Source of the DNA: Alphaproteobacteria bacterium | GTDB taxonomy: Bacteria; Pseudomonadota; Alphaproteobacteria; Caulobacterales; Hyphomonadaceae | Direction of reading: 5' to 3' | DNA length: 64,000 nt | NCBI GenBank assembly: GCA_018969425.1 | Contig: JAGWYJ010000004.1 | Span: 1-64,000 of the forward strand | Part shown: piece by piece, positions 56,713-64,000 of the stretch | Layout of the letters: every line of letters begins with the position of its first letter | Position numbering within the stretch: position 1 is the first letter of the stretch | The notes under the pieces: generated by a model | What the model saw: the letters and a program-made list of their open reading frames with translations, nothing else | Databases searched by the model: none | What the model was told of the DNA's origin: nothing | Made by a program: the position numbers and the translations under genes

Positions 56713-58014
56713 TCAGTCCTCCTTTGCAGCTTCAATCCCCGCTGCCATGTTACGCCCGCACAGGAAGAAATGCAGCGCGCTCCAGAAACCGAGGACATGG
56801 ATTGAGAGCAGCGCGTACCGTAGCGAGTCGTCGCCGACGGCGGGCTTGAGCGCGTCGCTCACGGCACCCACGATCAATGGACCGCAGCTGAGCCCCACCA
56901 GGTTCATGATCAGCATCTTCACGGCGGCGGAGATCGCTCGCATGCGCAAGGGCGCCAGGGTCTGTATCAGCGCCAGCGACGGGCCCAGAAAGAAGTTGCC
57001 GAAGAATACCGGCACAACCAGCCACGCCAGCGCCAGGGCCGGCGAGCCTGCAAGGTAGGCGACCGCGGTGAAGGGCAGCGAGATAAGCTGCACGACACCG
57101 ATCATCCAGACCCCCCATGCGGGATTGCGGGTCTGCAGCTTGTCGGTCAGCCAGCCGCCCGTGACCGCGCCGACGCCGCCGACGACGCCAAGCAGCCCCG
57201 CTAGCAGAAACCCTGTTTCCATTTGCGAGAGCTGGTGGATGCGCGCGAAAAAGGCCGGCTGGAACGCCGAAACGCCGTAGGTCACCGTCGCCGAAAGCGT
57301 TGATGCAAGGATGATGTGGCGCATTGCGAGGCTGCCCCACAAGTAGCCAAGCGACTTACGCAGCGGGGGAGGTGTAGCGGCCGCCCGCCGGTTCTCCGAA
57401 AAGCCGCGGGGCGCTTCCTTGAGGGCCGCTGCCATGACAAGCGCCAGCAGAATCCCTGGAAAGCCGACAACAAAAAGCGCCGTCCGCCAACCATAGAGCT
57501 GGCTGACCACGCCTCCTGCGACCAGAGCCAGCAGCATGCCCACGTTCGCGCCCATTGCGAGAACCGACAATGCGGAGGAGCGCTTCTCCGGCGGATAGTA
57601 GTCGGCGAGAATGGAGTGACTGGAGGGATTGACCCCCGCCTCGCCAATGCCGACCCCGAAGCGCGCCAGCGCCAGCTGCCAGAAATTCTGGGCAAGGCCG
57701 GTCAGGAACGTCATTCCAGAAAAAATCGCCAGCGACCAGACGACGATACGCTTGCGATTGCCGCGGTCGGCGATCAGCGCGAGTGGAATGCCAAGCGTGG
57801 CATAGAACATAGCAAATGCGAAGCCGCTCAGCAGCGCAAGGGATGTGTCGGATAGGTTGAATTCCTTGCGTATGGGCTCCGCAAGAATAGACAGGATCTG
57901 TCGGTCGAGGATGGACAGCGCAAAGGCGAGAAAAAAAAGCAGGAGCGCGGTTCGCCGTTCGCGCAGGAATGCGATCGACTGGAGTGGGCGGCCGGTTTGC
58001 GTTGAAGGGGTCAT
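56713..58014 (-). CDS. MFS transporter
   Basis: The 433-residue permease has 12 predicted hydrophobic segments and major-facilitator signatures ILDRQILSILAEPIRKEFNL and ADRGNRKRIVVWSLAIF (loop 2-3), and ALARFGVGIGEAGVNPSSHS, typical of the spinster-like/aromatic-acid MFS group. ATG 58014 overlaps the TauD stop by 4 bases (ATGA). It likely moves the substrate or a product of the operon's enzymes across the inner membrane. Confidence 0.92.
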   Translation of the reverse strand: MTPSTQTGRPLQSIAFLRERRTALLLFFLAFALSILDRQILSILAEPIRKEFNLSDTSLALLSGFAFAMFYATLGIPLALIADRGNRKRIVVWSLAIFSGMTFLTGLAQNFWQLALARFGVGIGEAGVNPSSHSILADYYPPEKRSSALSVLAMGANVGMLLALVAGGVVSQLYGWRTALFVVGFPGILLALVMAAALKEAPRGFSENRRAAATPPPLRKSLGYLWGSLAMRHIILASTLSATVTYGVSAFQPAFFARIHQLSQMETGFLLAGLLGVVGGVGAVTGGWLTDKLQTRNPAWGVWMIGVVQLISLPFTAVAYLAGSPALALAWLVVPVFFGNFFLGPSLALIQTLAPLRMRAISAAVKMLIMNLVGLSCGPLIVGAVSDALKPAVGDDSLRYALLSIHVLGFWSALHFFLCGRNMAAGIEAAKED

Positions 58015-58862
58015 GCCGCCGCCCGCGCCAGAACCTGGCACCTGCGCATCAGACGGCGGTGGCGGTCGTCGAACTCGTCTCGACGGTGCAGCACGGTGCG
58101 GTTGTCCCAGACGATGACATCCCCGATCTCCCAGATATGGCGCCAGACAAGATGCCCGGGAGCCGCATAACTCCAGACCTCGTCCAGGAGGCGCTCGCTC
58201 TCCTCCAGAGACAGACCGACGACGTACGCCCAGTCGCGCCGCCCGAGAAACAGCGCCTTACGGCCTGATTCCGGGTGCGTGATGACCGCGGGATGGACGG
58301 CCCCAGGCGCCTCAACCGGCGAAGCGGGTTCGCTGTATCCCGCCCGCAGCTCGCCGATGCTAGTGTGCGAGGCGTCGTGCTTGATCGAAATCGTCTCCAC
58401 GCGCGCTCTGAGGTCCGTCGGCATGGCCTGAAAGGCGGCGTGCTGATTCACAAAATAGGTGTCGCCGCCCTGCGGGGGAATCTCCACGGAATATAGCACG
58501 CTCGCGGTCGGCGGCGTCGGGTTGTAGGTCATGTCGGAGTGCCATGAGGCCTCCGCATTGCCGAGTCCGCCAATTGGGCGGCCGTCTTCCTTGATGTTCG
58601 ATATGACCGTGACAAACCGGCTGTCGAGTCGATCGCGCAAGGCCTCCGGCAGGCGGGAGTATCCTGGCATCTCTTCGAGGGGGCCAAAGCGGGCGCTGAA
58701 TGCCTGCAACTGGTTAACGTCCAGCTTCTGGCCGCGCATGCGGATGACGCCGTGATCGAGCCATGCAGCGTAGATCGCTGCGAACTCCGCTTCCGACAGG
58801 TTGGTGAGATCGACCCCCGAGATGTCGGCGCCAGTGTGGGAAGTGAGGGGCGTAATTTTCAT
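58011..58862 (-). CDS. TauD/TfdA-family alpha-ketoglutarate dioxygenase
   Basis: The 283-residue Fe(II)/2-oxoglutarate dioxygenase starts MKITPLTSHTGADISGVDLT, with the iron-binding H-x-D in ASWHSDMTYNPTPP and the distal histidine in DNRTVLHRRDEF, followed by the 2-oxoglutarate arginine in LMRRCQVLA. Members cleave taurine, 2,4-D or alkyl sulfates by hydroxylation. It lies 13 bases after the selenoprotein gene and overlaps the MFS gene, so all are co-transcribed. ATG 58862 has GAGGAAGC upstream. Confidence 0.93.
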   Translation of the reverse strand: MKITPLTSHTGADISGVDLTNLSEAEFAAIYAAWLDHGVIRMRGQKLDVNQLQAFSARFGPLEEMPGYSRLPEALRDRLDSRFVTVISNIKEDGRPIGGLGNAEASWHSDMTYNPTPPTASVLYSVEIPPQGGDTYFVNQHAAFQAMPTDLRARVETISIKHDASHTSIGELRAGYSEPASPVEAPGAVHPAVITHPESGRKALFLGRRDWAYVVGLSLEESERLLDEVWSYAAPGHLVWRHIWEIGDVIVWDNRTVLHRRDEFDDRHRRLMRRCQVLARAAA

Positions 58863-58875
58863 TGTGCTTCCTCGC

Positions 58876-60081
58876 TCAATCCTCGATGGCGTAGCGCGGG
58901 GCAAGCGCACGCGCGAAAGCAATGAGAAGTGGATTGCCGCTTCCTGCGAAAGCGCCATGGATCGCCAGCATGGCGCGGCCCAGCTCGGTCTCGCGCCAGA
59001 GCAGGCGGTTGATCCGGTCGGGCGGATAGTCGCCCGGCTGGGCCGTCATCCCCTCAAGCCAGTAGACCTTTAGATCCTCCAGCGCGTGCTTGAGCGCCTT
59101 GAGGTCCCCAACAGTCGCCGCGCCGGCGTCCGCTGCTTCGCCGACCTTGCGCGCGAGGTCCTCGACCGGCGCCTTTGCGGCGCCGAACGACGTGCGCTTG
59201 CGACGACGTAGGGAGAGTTCGTACCAAGGTCGAATCATCAACAACTCGTTTGCAAGACGGGAAGTCCAGGTCAAAGGAGCGGCATCCGGAACGGCAAAAT
59301 TGACCGGACAGAACACCCCGTCCGCCTCCGCTGCGTTCGAAGGAGCCGGCGCCATAGGCGCGTCCTCGGGAAAGTCTTCAAGCACCGGACCCTCAGGACG
59401 GTTCAGCAGGTCAAGCGCCGCAAGGATGACGCGACGCTGGAACGCAGCGTCATTGGGTTTGCCCAGGGGCCGGCCCAGCGCAAAGCTTGTCCAGAGAAAG
59501 CGCGGGGGCTTCAGCGCTTCCGTGTTTTCGCGGACTAAGCTGATGCCGGTGGTCTGCACGCCCTCGCTCTCAAGATAGTAGGCAATCGCGCATACTGCGC
59601 GGGTGCAATTGGGTCAGACGGGAGTTAGGAAGGCAGTATCGACATGGTCGCGCTTCAGAAGTCCGGCCAGGTGGCGAACGCTAGCCTCATAGGCCTGCGG
59701 TAGCAGCAAGGCCCCCATGAAGCTCACGTGCTGGCTCGCAAGCGAGCCAAGGGAGCCCTCATCAGCCAGCTCGCGAAAACGGTCGATGGGGAGGACAGTG
59801 TTGACGTCCTCGAGGAACCCGGTGCGGTCGAAATTGGCCGAGGTGTGCGACATCACCAACTCGTCTCCCCTGAGATCACCGGGAATCAGCCTGTAGCTGG
59901 CGTCCGTCAGCTCGAAAGCTTCGTCGTCACGCACATGCAGCCCGGCCGTAGTGATCAGCACGACGCGGCGCCTGTTCATGGGGAGGTCGGCGCGGACGAA
60001 CGGGGTGGGGCCAAGCGGCTCCATCGCTTTGGCGCGGAGGTGCGCCCGTTCAAACTCCGGCAGGTCCGAAAGTCGAACCAT
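58876..60081 (-). CDS. GrdB/PrdB-family selenoprotein with in-frame UGA
   Basis: This is a 401-residue product if UGA 59616-59614 is read as selenocysteine 156. Both flanking frames are the same and translation continues: AFLTPV-U-PNCTRAVCAIAY, with Cys159 making a U-x-x-C redox motif. The two halves are MVRLSDLPEFERAHLRAKAM and VQTTGISLVRENTEALKPPR, typical of the glycine/sarcosine/betaine/proline reductase selenoprotein B family, whose relatives have Cys or Sec at this position. AAAGGAGG lies 6 bases before ATG 60081. A stem-loop 12 nt after the UGA suits a bacterial SECIS. First gene of an operon with TauD, MFS and serine hydrolase, downstream of a shared operator. Confidence 0.85.
59587..59601 (-). 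promoter_or_regulatory. Candidate bacterial SECIS hairpin
   Basis: On the coding strand, CGCGCA-GUA-UGCGCG is a perfect 6-bp stem with a 3-base loop, beginning 12 nt after the UGA. Flanking CAAU (59611-59608) and AUUG (59586-59583) could extend it with an internal bulge. Bacterial SECIS elements lie within about 40 nt of the UGA with a G/U in the apical loop, so position and form fit. Confidence 0.6.
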
Positions 60082-60125
60082 ATCGCCCTCCTTTGGTCGC
60101 AGCGAGGAATAAAGAACCATCGCTT

Positions 60126-60144
60126 ATTGCACTAGGAGTGTCAA
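60126..60144. promoter_or_regulatory. Operator of the selenoprotein operon, match to 51013 site
   Basis: On the coding strand the site reads TTGACACTCCTAGTGCAATA. The dehalogenase operator reads TGACACTTAGAGTGTCAATA. Aligned in one orientation they share TGACACT-N3-AGTG-(T)-CAATAA, with one base missing in the right arm here. It sits 45-63 bases before ATG 60081. Confidence 0.6.
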
Positions 60145-60213
60145 TAGTAGAAGCGCTAAGCATCTGCCGGCTACATGCCGATCACTTTTATGGTCCTTCG
60201 CCAATTGGTTATC

Positions 60214-61158
60214 TGAACCGCCCCGGTAACCCCGGAGGCTATTTGGTTTGAGACAGGCTGAGACGGCTTGGTTCTCCATTACAGCATAGTAGACGGCTTC
60301 GGCCTCGGCAGGCGGGATGTTGCCGATGGGCTCCAGCAGCCGGCGATTGTTGTACCAGTCGACCCATTCGAGCGTGGCGTACTCGACGGCATCGAGAGAT
60401 CGCCACGACCCCTTCCGCCAAATCACCTCAGCCTTGTAGAGTCCGCGGATCGTCTCAGCGAGAGCATTGTCATAGCTGTCGCCGACACTGCCGACGGACG
60501 GTTCAAGCCCGGCTTCGGCCAGGCGCTCGGTGTATTTTATCGACACCTATTGCGACCCCCTGTCGCTGTGATGAACGAGGCCGCCGCCGGAGAGCGGCCG
60601 GCAATCATGCAACGCCCGCTCGAGCGCATCGAGGACGAAGCCCGCGTGCGCCAAGCGTGAGACGCGCTAGCCGACGATGCGGCGAGCGTAGACGTCGATG
60701 ACGAAGGCTACGTAGACGAAGCCCGACCAGGTGGCGACGTAGGTGAAGTCGGAGACCCAGAGCGTGTTCGGCGCCAGCGCATTGAAGTTGCGGTTCACAC
60801 GATCAAGCAGGCAAGGCGCCGCCCTGTAGCTGAACGTCGTTCGATGCGGCTTGCCACGGATGACGCCCTTGAGTCCCATAGCCTTCATCAGCCTTGAGAC
60901 CGTGCAGCGGGCGATGTCGAAGCCTTCGCGCTTCAGCTGCCGCCAGACCTTGCGAGCCCCAAAGACCTGGAAGTTCTCGGAGAAGACTCGCAGCACGTGC
61001 GGCTTCAGCGCTGCGTCACGCTGGATCCGCGGCGGCGCTGTCTCCGGCCGCGCTCGTCGTGCCGCGTGCGCATGGAAGATGGACGGAGCGATCTTCAGCA
61101 CCCTGCAGATCGGCTCGACCCCGTACTCACCCCGGTGATCATCAATGAAGGCGATCAT
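60214..61158 (-). pseudogene. IS3 transposase OrfB with two amber stops
   Basis: The frame from 61158 contains the HTH_21-like and DDE domains: FGARKVWRQLKREGFDIARC, LWVSDFTYVATWSG (first Asp), HHSDRGSQ (second Asp) and DSYDNALAETIRGLYK (Glu). It is broken by TAG at 60669-60667 (in IVG-stop-RVS, tryptophan in relatives) and TAG at 60549-60547 (in RGSQ-stop-VSIKY, tyrosine in relatives). The open frame runs past the IS end to 60124. Confidence 0.85.
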
Positions 61159-61486
61159 GACTTGAACCGGCGGTCGAGCTGCGCCTGGGCAAAATATACG
61201 CGCTGGCCTTACGCAGGATCTCGTTGGCCTGACGCAGCTCGCGGTTCTCGCGCTCCAGCGCCTTCATCCGCTCGCGCTCTTCGGACGAAAGACCAGCCCG
61301 TGTACCGGTGTCGCGCTCGGCTTGCGCCACCCATTTGTGCAGCGTCTGCGCCGAACACCCGATCTTGGCTGCGATCGACATAATCGCCGCCCACTGCGAG
61401 GCGTGCTCGGCCCCATGCTTTATCGCCATCCGGACCGCTCGCTCGCGGACCTCAGGCGAGCACTTCGCCGTATGCTTCTTGCTCAT
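61142..61486 (-). CDS. IS3 transposase OrfA
   Basis: The 114-residue protein shows [40 protein letters not shown] (helix-turn-helix) and [20 protein letters not shown] (zipper), typical of IS3-family OrfA in the IS51/IS2-like branch. It overlaps the start of orfB by 17 bases, as expected for the -1 frameshifting arrangement. The gene is intact. Confidence 0.9.
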   Translation of the reverse strand: MSKKHTAKCSPEVRERAVRMAIKHGAEHASQWAAIMSIAAKIGCSAQTLHKWVAQAERDTGTRAGLSSEERERMKALERENRELRQANEILRKASAYILPRRSSTAGSSHDRLH

Positions 61487-61536
61487 GGCTCCAGTCTCTC
61501 AAAGAGTTCGGCCTCCGACAAACCCGGGGCGGTTCA

Positions 61537-61704
61537 CTTGGCGTGGTAGCTCGCTCTCAAGGTATGGCGAAGATCGCAGGTGAGAGCGGGCTTTCTCGCG
61601 AAACGCTTTACCGAACCCTCAGCGACGACGGCAATCCAAGGCTCGCGACACTACTCGGCGTGTTGCGCGCTATGGGCCTTCGGCTCTCTATGGCCGCAGC
61701 GTAA
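61537..61704 (+). pseudogene. Addiction-module antidote (HigA-like) C-terminal fragment
   Basis: Immediately after the IS end, the plus strand reads LGVVARSQGMAKIAGESGLS, then RETLYRTLSDDGNPRLATLL and GVLRAMGLRLSMAAA with a TAA stop. This is the C-terminal half of the helix-turn-helix antidote proteins that pair with RelE/HigB toxins. The N-terminal half is not on the other side of the IS, so it has been deleted, and no toxin gene follows. Confidence 0.78.
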
Positions 61705-61882
61705 GGCACCCCGCATTTGTGACAAAAGGCTGGCCCACTCCCTGCTCCCCAGCGGCAGGATTGATGTGCTCCAACTTCGCGCCCTTGCAATTATGTCGCC
61801 ACTGGCAGGGTCGCGCGTGAGCTGCCGGTCGCGCCTGCCCTACCGATCAGGCGGGTCATGGCACAATGGCTGCCGCTCCGAC

Positions 61883-63268
61883 CTAGCTTCGAGCGATACG
61901 GAAACCCAAGGCCTGAACCCGGTCTGATGGGGCAGCTTCCAGGCGATTGGCCGAGCGGAGCCTCGAGACCGTTGTCGACCATGACCCACCGCGATTGACG
62001 CGCATCTCGCACTCTGGCGGCGAGAATGCGTCTCCGGTTGTTGGCTGGCCGGCCGAATAGGAATCGGCGAAGCAGTCTTCGACCCACTCCCATACATTTC
62101 CCGACATGTCGTGAAGGCCGAAGGCGTTTGCTTCGAAGGAGCCTACTGGGGCGGTTGACCTGTTGTCCCACTGGCTTCCGCAGCCATCGCAGTTCGCTTT
62201 ACCGACGCCCGGCGCCGCTCCCCATGGGTAGGTGGTCGTCGAGCCTGCTCGTGCGGCGTATTCCCACTCCGCCTCAGACAACAGCCGATAGCTCTGCCCG
62301 GTCGACCGTGACAGCCAATCGACGTAAAGCTTGGCATCCTCCCAGCTGACATTGGTGACGGGTCGGCGACCGCCGCCAAATCCGTCATCCTTCGGGGAAG
62401 GGCACGGGCCATCCCAGTGGCAGAGGTTGAACTCGTCCCAGGTGACTTCGAATTTCCCGACCGCGATCTTGCGGTCAAGCACCACCAAACGTTGCGGGCG
62501 CTCGTCGTCAAAACCTTCCCCTTTCGGCGATCCCATTGTGAAGCTGCCCCTTGGGAGGGCCACCATTTCCGGCGCCGCGGCCCCGAAGGATAGCCGGTCC
62601 CGGAAGCTACGTTCGGCTATTGGCCGGCCGGCGTTCGCTGCGGCAAAGGCAGCGGCGGAGCTATCGGTCACCGATCCCGCCACGGGGCTCCCAGCCTTTG
62701 TGTCCGCGCCAGCGGATGCAATGAACTCGCTGCACCGCGCGGTGAACCAGGTCAGCATCATTGGCGGCGGAACCGGGACCTCGATCTGCAGCTGTCCCGC
62801 ATCGATCTTGATGCCAGCAGCGCCGGTCAGACTGTTCAGAAACTGGCGTGCTTCCTCGATATCGAGTTGCACAACGTCCCCCGCCCGATCAAGGTGCGCG
62901 ACATAGGAGGCGGCTCCGACGATCACGCGGCCCTCGGCAGGAAGCGGCTCGGCGCCACCCGCGGAGTTTACAGAGAGGTAGAGGTTGTTTTCGTCGGCGC
63001 AAACGATGCTCCCCTCGCCCTCACTCTTGTCTGCGAACATCATCGTATAGTCTTCGGAGTTTGCGCCGGCATCCCAGCTCGCAGCGGAGACAGCGCTCCG
63101 ATCCAATGCCTCGCTTCCCGTCTCAGCTCCGGCTTGGGTCGTTGAGGCGGCCGTCGCAGACGAGACAGCGGCTGGCGCCTTGGCCCCCATCTCGGCGCCG
63201 CACGCAGCGACCAGGGCGGACCCGAATGCGAGCAGAGGAATGAGCACCAGAATTTTGTGGGTCATCAT
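61883..63268 (-). CDS. Lipoprotein with formylglycine-generating-enzyme/SUMF1 domain
   Basis: The 461-residue protein begins with a signal (KILVLIPLLAFGSALVAACG, lipobox VAAC) and is likely anchored in the envelope. Residues 25-215 are poorly conserved; the C-terminal 240 residues form an FGE-sulfatase domain: PEMVALPRGSFTMGSPKGEG, VTWDEFNLCHWDG, RRPVTNVSWEDAKLYVDWLS, RLLSEAEWEYAARAGSTTTY and FGLHDMSGNVWEWVEDCF. FGE converts sulfatase cysteine to formylglycine; without visible catalytic cysteine pair near the end, this may instead be a SUMF1-fold binding protein. Confidence 0.87.
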   Translation of the reverse strand: MMTHKILVLIPLLAFGSALVAACGAEMGAKAPAAVSSATAASTTQAGAETGSEALDRSAVSAASWDAGANSEDYTMMFADKSEGEGSIVCADENNLYLSVNSAGGAEPLPAEGRVIVGAASYVAHLDRAGDVVQLDIEEARQFLNSLTGAAGIKIDAGQLQIEVPVPPPMMLTWFTARCSEFIASAGADTKAGSPVAGSVTDSSAAAFAAANAGRPIAERSFRDRLSFGAAAPEMVALPRGSFTMGSPKGEGFDDERPQRLVVLDRKIAVGKFEVTWDEFNLCHWDGPCPSPKDDGFGGGRRPVTNVSWEDAKLYVDWLSRSTGQSYRLLSEAEWEYAARAGSTTTYPWGAAPGVGKANCDGCGSQWDNRSTAPVGSFEANAFGLHDMSGNVWEWVEDCFADSYSAGQPTTGDAFSPPECEMRVNRGGSWSTTVSRLRSANRLEAAPSDRVQALGFRIARS

Positions 63269-63482
63269 GAGCCGTTTGCGTCCAGCTTCCATACGGCGAA
63301 CAACTCGGGACCGCCACGTCCGTAATCGAGTTTGCATAGCTGCGTGGTCATGGCAACCGTATCACGCATGACCACCTCTGCAGCGAACAAGCACCAGTCT
63401 CGCCTGCGAGGGCAGACTGTTACGACCGGCAATGTCGCTACAATCCTTCCGTTCCAGAGAGACGCGGCGGACCGGAGATATG

Positions 63483-63779
63483 TCACCTCAGACCAGCCCC
63501 ACTCGACAACCGGCTGACGCTCGGAGCGTCGGCAGATAAAAAGTTGCTGTGCGAGCCATTGCAGAGCGACGCTCTGCCCGTGTGCTTGCATTCGCGGAAG
63601 GACACCGTCTTCGTTTCTTCTGCCGGCCAGGCCATCGGCGTGATGGACGTGCCCTTATGCGGGCCATTGCAGAATGGCTGATTTGTAGACTTACGGCAGG
63701 TGCACCAATCGTACGTCTTGCCCGCTTCCACCTGGATTGCCTTTGGCCCCTTTTCGGCCACGACCGGCTGTCCGCTCAT
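63483..63779 (-). CDS. CDGSH iron-sulfur domain protein (two motifs)
   Basis: The 98-residue protein contains two CDGSH motifs: YDWCTCRKSTNQPFCNGPHK and FRECKHTGRASLCNGSHSN. Each should bind a 2Fe-2S cluster by three Cys and one His. Tandem CDGSH proteins are common in bacteria and are thought to transfer electrons or iron-sulfur clusters. ATG 63779 is next to the window end region. Not obviously linked to the FGE gene. Confidence 0.87.
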   Translation of the reverse strand: MSGQPVVAEKGPKAIQVEAGKTYDWCTCRKSTNQPFCNGPHKGTSITPMAWPAEETKTVSFRECKHTGRASLCNGSHSNFLSADAPSVSRLSSGAGLR

Positions 63780-64000
63780 CCTTGGTCCCCTCGTCGTACG
63801 TCTCGGTACGACCCGCCGCGGTTCGCCCGGCTCTTGCCGCGCTTATCGGCCCGCGCCGCTGCATGGCTAATGAGGGCAGGCGCGCATGACCATCGCTGTT
63901 CCGGCTTGCCCGGTCGGGCGGGCGGCAGATCGCCCACGAAGCGTCGTTCACCTAACCCTCGTTCCACAACTGATCGTCAGCGCGAATAGCCGCGATGGTC
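63780..64000. other. Right edge, no gene seen
   Basis: The last 221 bases contain only short frames without a recognisable product. Confidence 0.4.

Larger units (their letters stand above)
60214..61536. mobile_element. IS3-family insertion sequence, degenerate, 1323 bp
   Basis: TGAACCGCCCCGGTAACCCC starts the left end at 60214 and the complement of TGAACCGCCCCGGGTTTGTC ends at 61536: inverted repeats beginning with 13 identical bases. It carries intact orfA and an orfB with two in-frame stops, both on the minus strand. No target duplication is evident. Its right end cuts an antitoxin gene. Confidence 0.85.

Noticed and set aside
53933-60669. Amber (TAG) recoding to tryptophan or tyrosine
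   Set aside because: Intact genes here end in TAG (SDR at 5141, MBL enzyme at 11667, lipoprotein at 24625 with a terminator behind it, serine hydrolase at 55481), and the sulfatase also has a frameshift, so decay explains the stops.

Overview
The window looks like a chromosomal segment of a GC-rich alphaproteobacterium. The order rpoZ-rsh-pyrE-pdxJ-acpS-rnc-era, the guaA/guaB neighbourhood, an alphaproteobacterial hspQ and many 4-nt ATGA overlaps all point that way. A marine Hyphomonadales/Maricaulales-type organism is my inference, not something the sequence proves.

Layout. (1) 0.5-11.7 kb is mixed chromosome: a membrane protein with its winged-helix regulator behind a perfect operator palindrome, pyrC, a DsbA/HCCA-isomerase-like protein, a saccharopine-dehydrogenase-like reductase, an SDR divergent from a TetR regulator, a GST-like protein, a lipoprotein amidohydrolase and a short alkylsulfatase-like metallo-beta-lactamase-fold enzyme. 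(2) 11.7-19.7 kb is decayed mobile DNA abutting the 3' end of guaA. It holds an IS3 remnant, a cut AbiEii-like toxin, two copies of an integrase 5' end each followed by a guaA-type attachment site, a Phd/VapC (FitB-like) toxin-antitoxin pair, an AlpA-like regulator, a truncated relaxase, a DUF4143-type ATPase and a VOC-domain lipoprotein. (3) 19.7-39.9 kb is conserved core: guaA, an RsmB-like methyltransferase, DUF3088, guaB, rlmE, ppx/gppA, hspQ, a photolyase-oxidoreductase-DUF1365-cyclopropane synthase operon, the era-to-rpoZ operon, a family-5-type uracil-DNA glycosylase and tRNA-Gly(UCC). (4) 40-64 kb, after the tRNA gene, is accessory: a TonB-dependent receptor, a truncated AlkZ/YcaQ-like protein, two degenerate IS3-family elements and a large catabolic-looking cluster.

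The accessory cluster is the most interesting part. One minus-strand run (53.3 to 45.0 kb) encodes a DJ-1/PfpI-type protein, a DUF4345-like protein, an NADP-dependent MDR oxidoreductase, a DUF1330-like membrane-anchored protein, two haloalkane-dehalogenase-like hydrolases each followed by a related small membrane protein, a GST and a DUF2855 protein. A second minus-strand run (60.1 to 55.5 kb) encodes a GrdB/PrdB-family protein, a TauD/TfdA dioxygenase, an MFS transporter and a serine hydrolase. The GrdB/PrdB gene appears split by a UGA, but translation continues in frame through a U-x-x-C motif and a hairpin follows 12 nt later, so I read it as a selenoprotein. Nearly identical palindromes lie just upstream of 50994 and of the selenoprotein gene, which suggests one regulator controls both runs. 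A sulfatase pseudogene lies between them. I infer uptake and breakdown of a halogenated, possibly sulfated, organic compound; the substrate cannot be read from the sequence.
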